Shown one piece after another: positions 63,420 through 64,000 of a DNA stretch of 64,000 bases (its first letter is position 1; every line of letters starts with the position of its first letter). Under the pieces are notes generated by a model. The model was given only the letters and a program-made list of their open reading frames with translations, had not been told where the DNA came from and searched no databases. Origin of the DNA: Symbiodinium kawagutii (Eukaryota > Sar > Dinophyceae > Suessiales > Symbiodiniaceae); the NCBI GenBank assembly GCA_009767595.1, contig VSDK01004339.1, positions 268,812 to 332,811 on the forward strand, read 5' to 3'. The position numbers and the translations under genes were made by a program.

Positions 63420-63638
63420 TTGGAGATTTCTAATCAACTGAAATCACCTGAGTCATCAGTGGCATGTGAGCAGAAGTCGAATCTCATCAGTGCGGCAGGA
63501 GCCACCATCCTCGTGCAGAACGGCCCTCCCGTCTCGGTGAAGAGCGATGCCAGCACCCTGCAGAAGCCACCGGCAGCCTCTTCAGGCAGGAAGAAATCGG
63601 TTTTTCAGCTGTTGAACCACTGCTTATGCACTGTTTAA
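63420..63638 (+). CDS. Ser/Pro/Ala-rich coding segment
   Basis: Frame LEISNQLKSPESSVACEQKS then NLISAAGATILVQNGPPVSV and SDASTLQKPPAASSGRKKSV to TAA 63636. GC-rich. Upstream in the same frame protein-like sequence continues to about 63240 but holds TGA at 63297 and 63363. In another frame 63163-63441 is open without stops, so an intron/exon switch near 63420 is the simpler reading. Confidence 0.55.
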   Translation: MEISNQLKSPESSVACEQKSNLISAAGATILVQNGPPVSVKSDASTLQKPPAASSGRKKSVFQLLNHCLCTV

Positions 63639-63854
63639 GCACTTGTTTCACCACTACCTCACCATTCACGACCAGCTATTTTCTTTTTCAGCATTAATGA
63701 ACTCCAGCTCTGAAAACCGAATATCAACCACTAATCTTAACCCTTACTTTTATCCAGCAATAGTTCCCCAGCTTCTAACCATTTCCACCCATGAATCAAC
63801 CACTGAATCAACCACTGTTTCCCACCATGGCACGACTACCTTGGAGCTTCTCAG

Positions 63855-64000
63855 GTGGGAACGGCGCAGTGAAGGTGTGAAGGGATGGAGCGGGCTGGAG
63901 CGGGCTGGAGCCCGCGGCTCCCCGCGTGTGTTGCGGCTCGATCGTGGCCCTTGGACCGCGGTACCCAGGTTCTGTCATGACCTGAGTTACTTACTAGGTA
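63855..64000 (+). CDS. Exon running off the window
   Basis: Acceptor TTGGAGCTTCTCAG, frame WERRSEGVKGWSGLERAGAR then GSPRVLRLDRGPWTAVPRFC, open to the right edge. Very GC-rich. Confidence 0.5.

Overview
This is nuclear DNA of a eukaryote with a sparse, intron-rich, repeat-laden genome. No stretch has bacterial, organellar or viral gene organisation. The best fit is a dinoflagellate (Symbiodiniaceae/Polarella-like), held at moderate confidence (about 0.6). The reasons are GC-rich exon islands of 50-220 bp scattered in AT-richer introns, exons with strong GC at third codon positions, an apparent GC splice donor, several families of short inverted-repeat elements of introner/MITE type, and a zinc-ribbon exon (41416-41507) in a style that recurs in dinoflagellate gene models. 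No rRNA or tRNA gene was recognised and no spliced-leader gene is present. Most exon calls are fragments whose gene membership cannot be joined without transcripts. Where two strands or frames are equally open, the entry says so.

Layout. 1-7 kb: a few plus-strand exons (585, 902, 1734, 2472), a compound microsatellite (3.2-3.9 kb) and a GC-rich unresolved block (4.5-5.3 kb). 8-16 kb: exons on both strands between family A and C elements. 16.6-19.5 kb: a nucleotidyltransferase-fold fragment, possibly a decayed retrocopy, and a small ORF. 20-30 kb: exons on both strands, a 14-N gap at 25024 that sits at GCTCTTC motifs, an AT-rich hairpin region and a 400-bp AACCATCATT satellite. 30.9-35 kb: the clearest multi-exon plus-strand candidate, with family A and B elements in every intron. 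36-42 kb: mostly plus-strand exons, a possible TGA-interrupted reading frame and the zinc-ribbon exon. 43-50 kb: an apparently intronless, probably N-myristoylated 168-aa protein, two phase-compatible Ser/Pro-rich exons, and a dense set of minisatellites (33 bp, 21 bp, 13 bp, GGTAC-rich). 50-56 kb: plus and minus exons, including a 77-bp element bounded by splice sites. 55.9-58.8 kb: a hexanucleotide array and a 12-bp satellite running into a 418-N gap. 59-64 kb: plus-strand exons up to the right edge.

Four families of short terminal-inverted-repeat elements dominate the non-coding DNA. Family A (about 108 bp, TA target site) has about 17 copies. Family B (about 95 bp) has termini that themselves supply GT and AG. 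Family C (about 120 bp) also lies between TA dinucleotides. Family D (about 110 bp) has two copies and a related half. They fill the predicted introns and are the strongest candidate for an unusual biological process here: intron birth or growth by non-autonomous DNA transposons.
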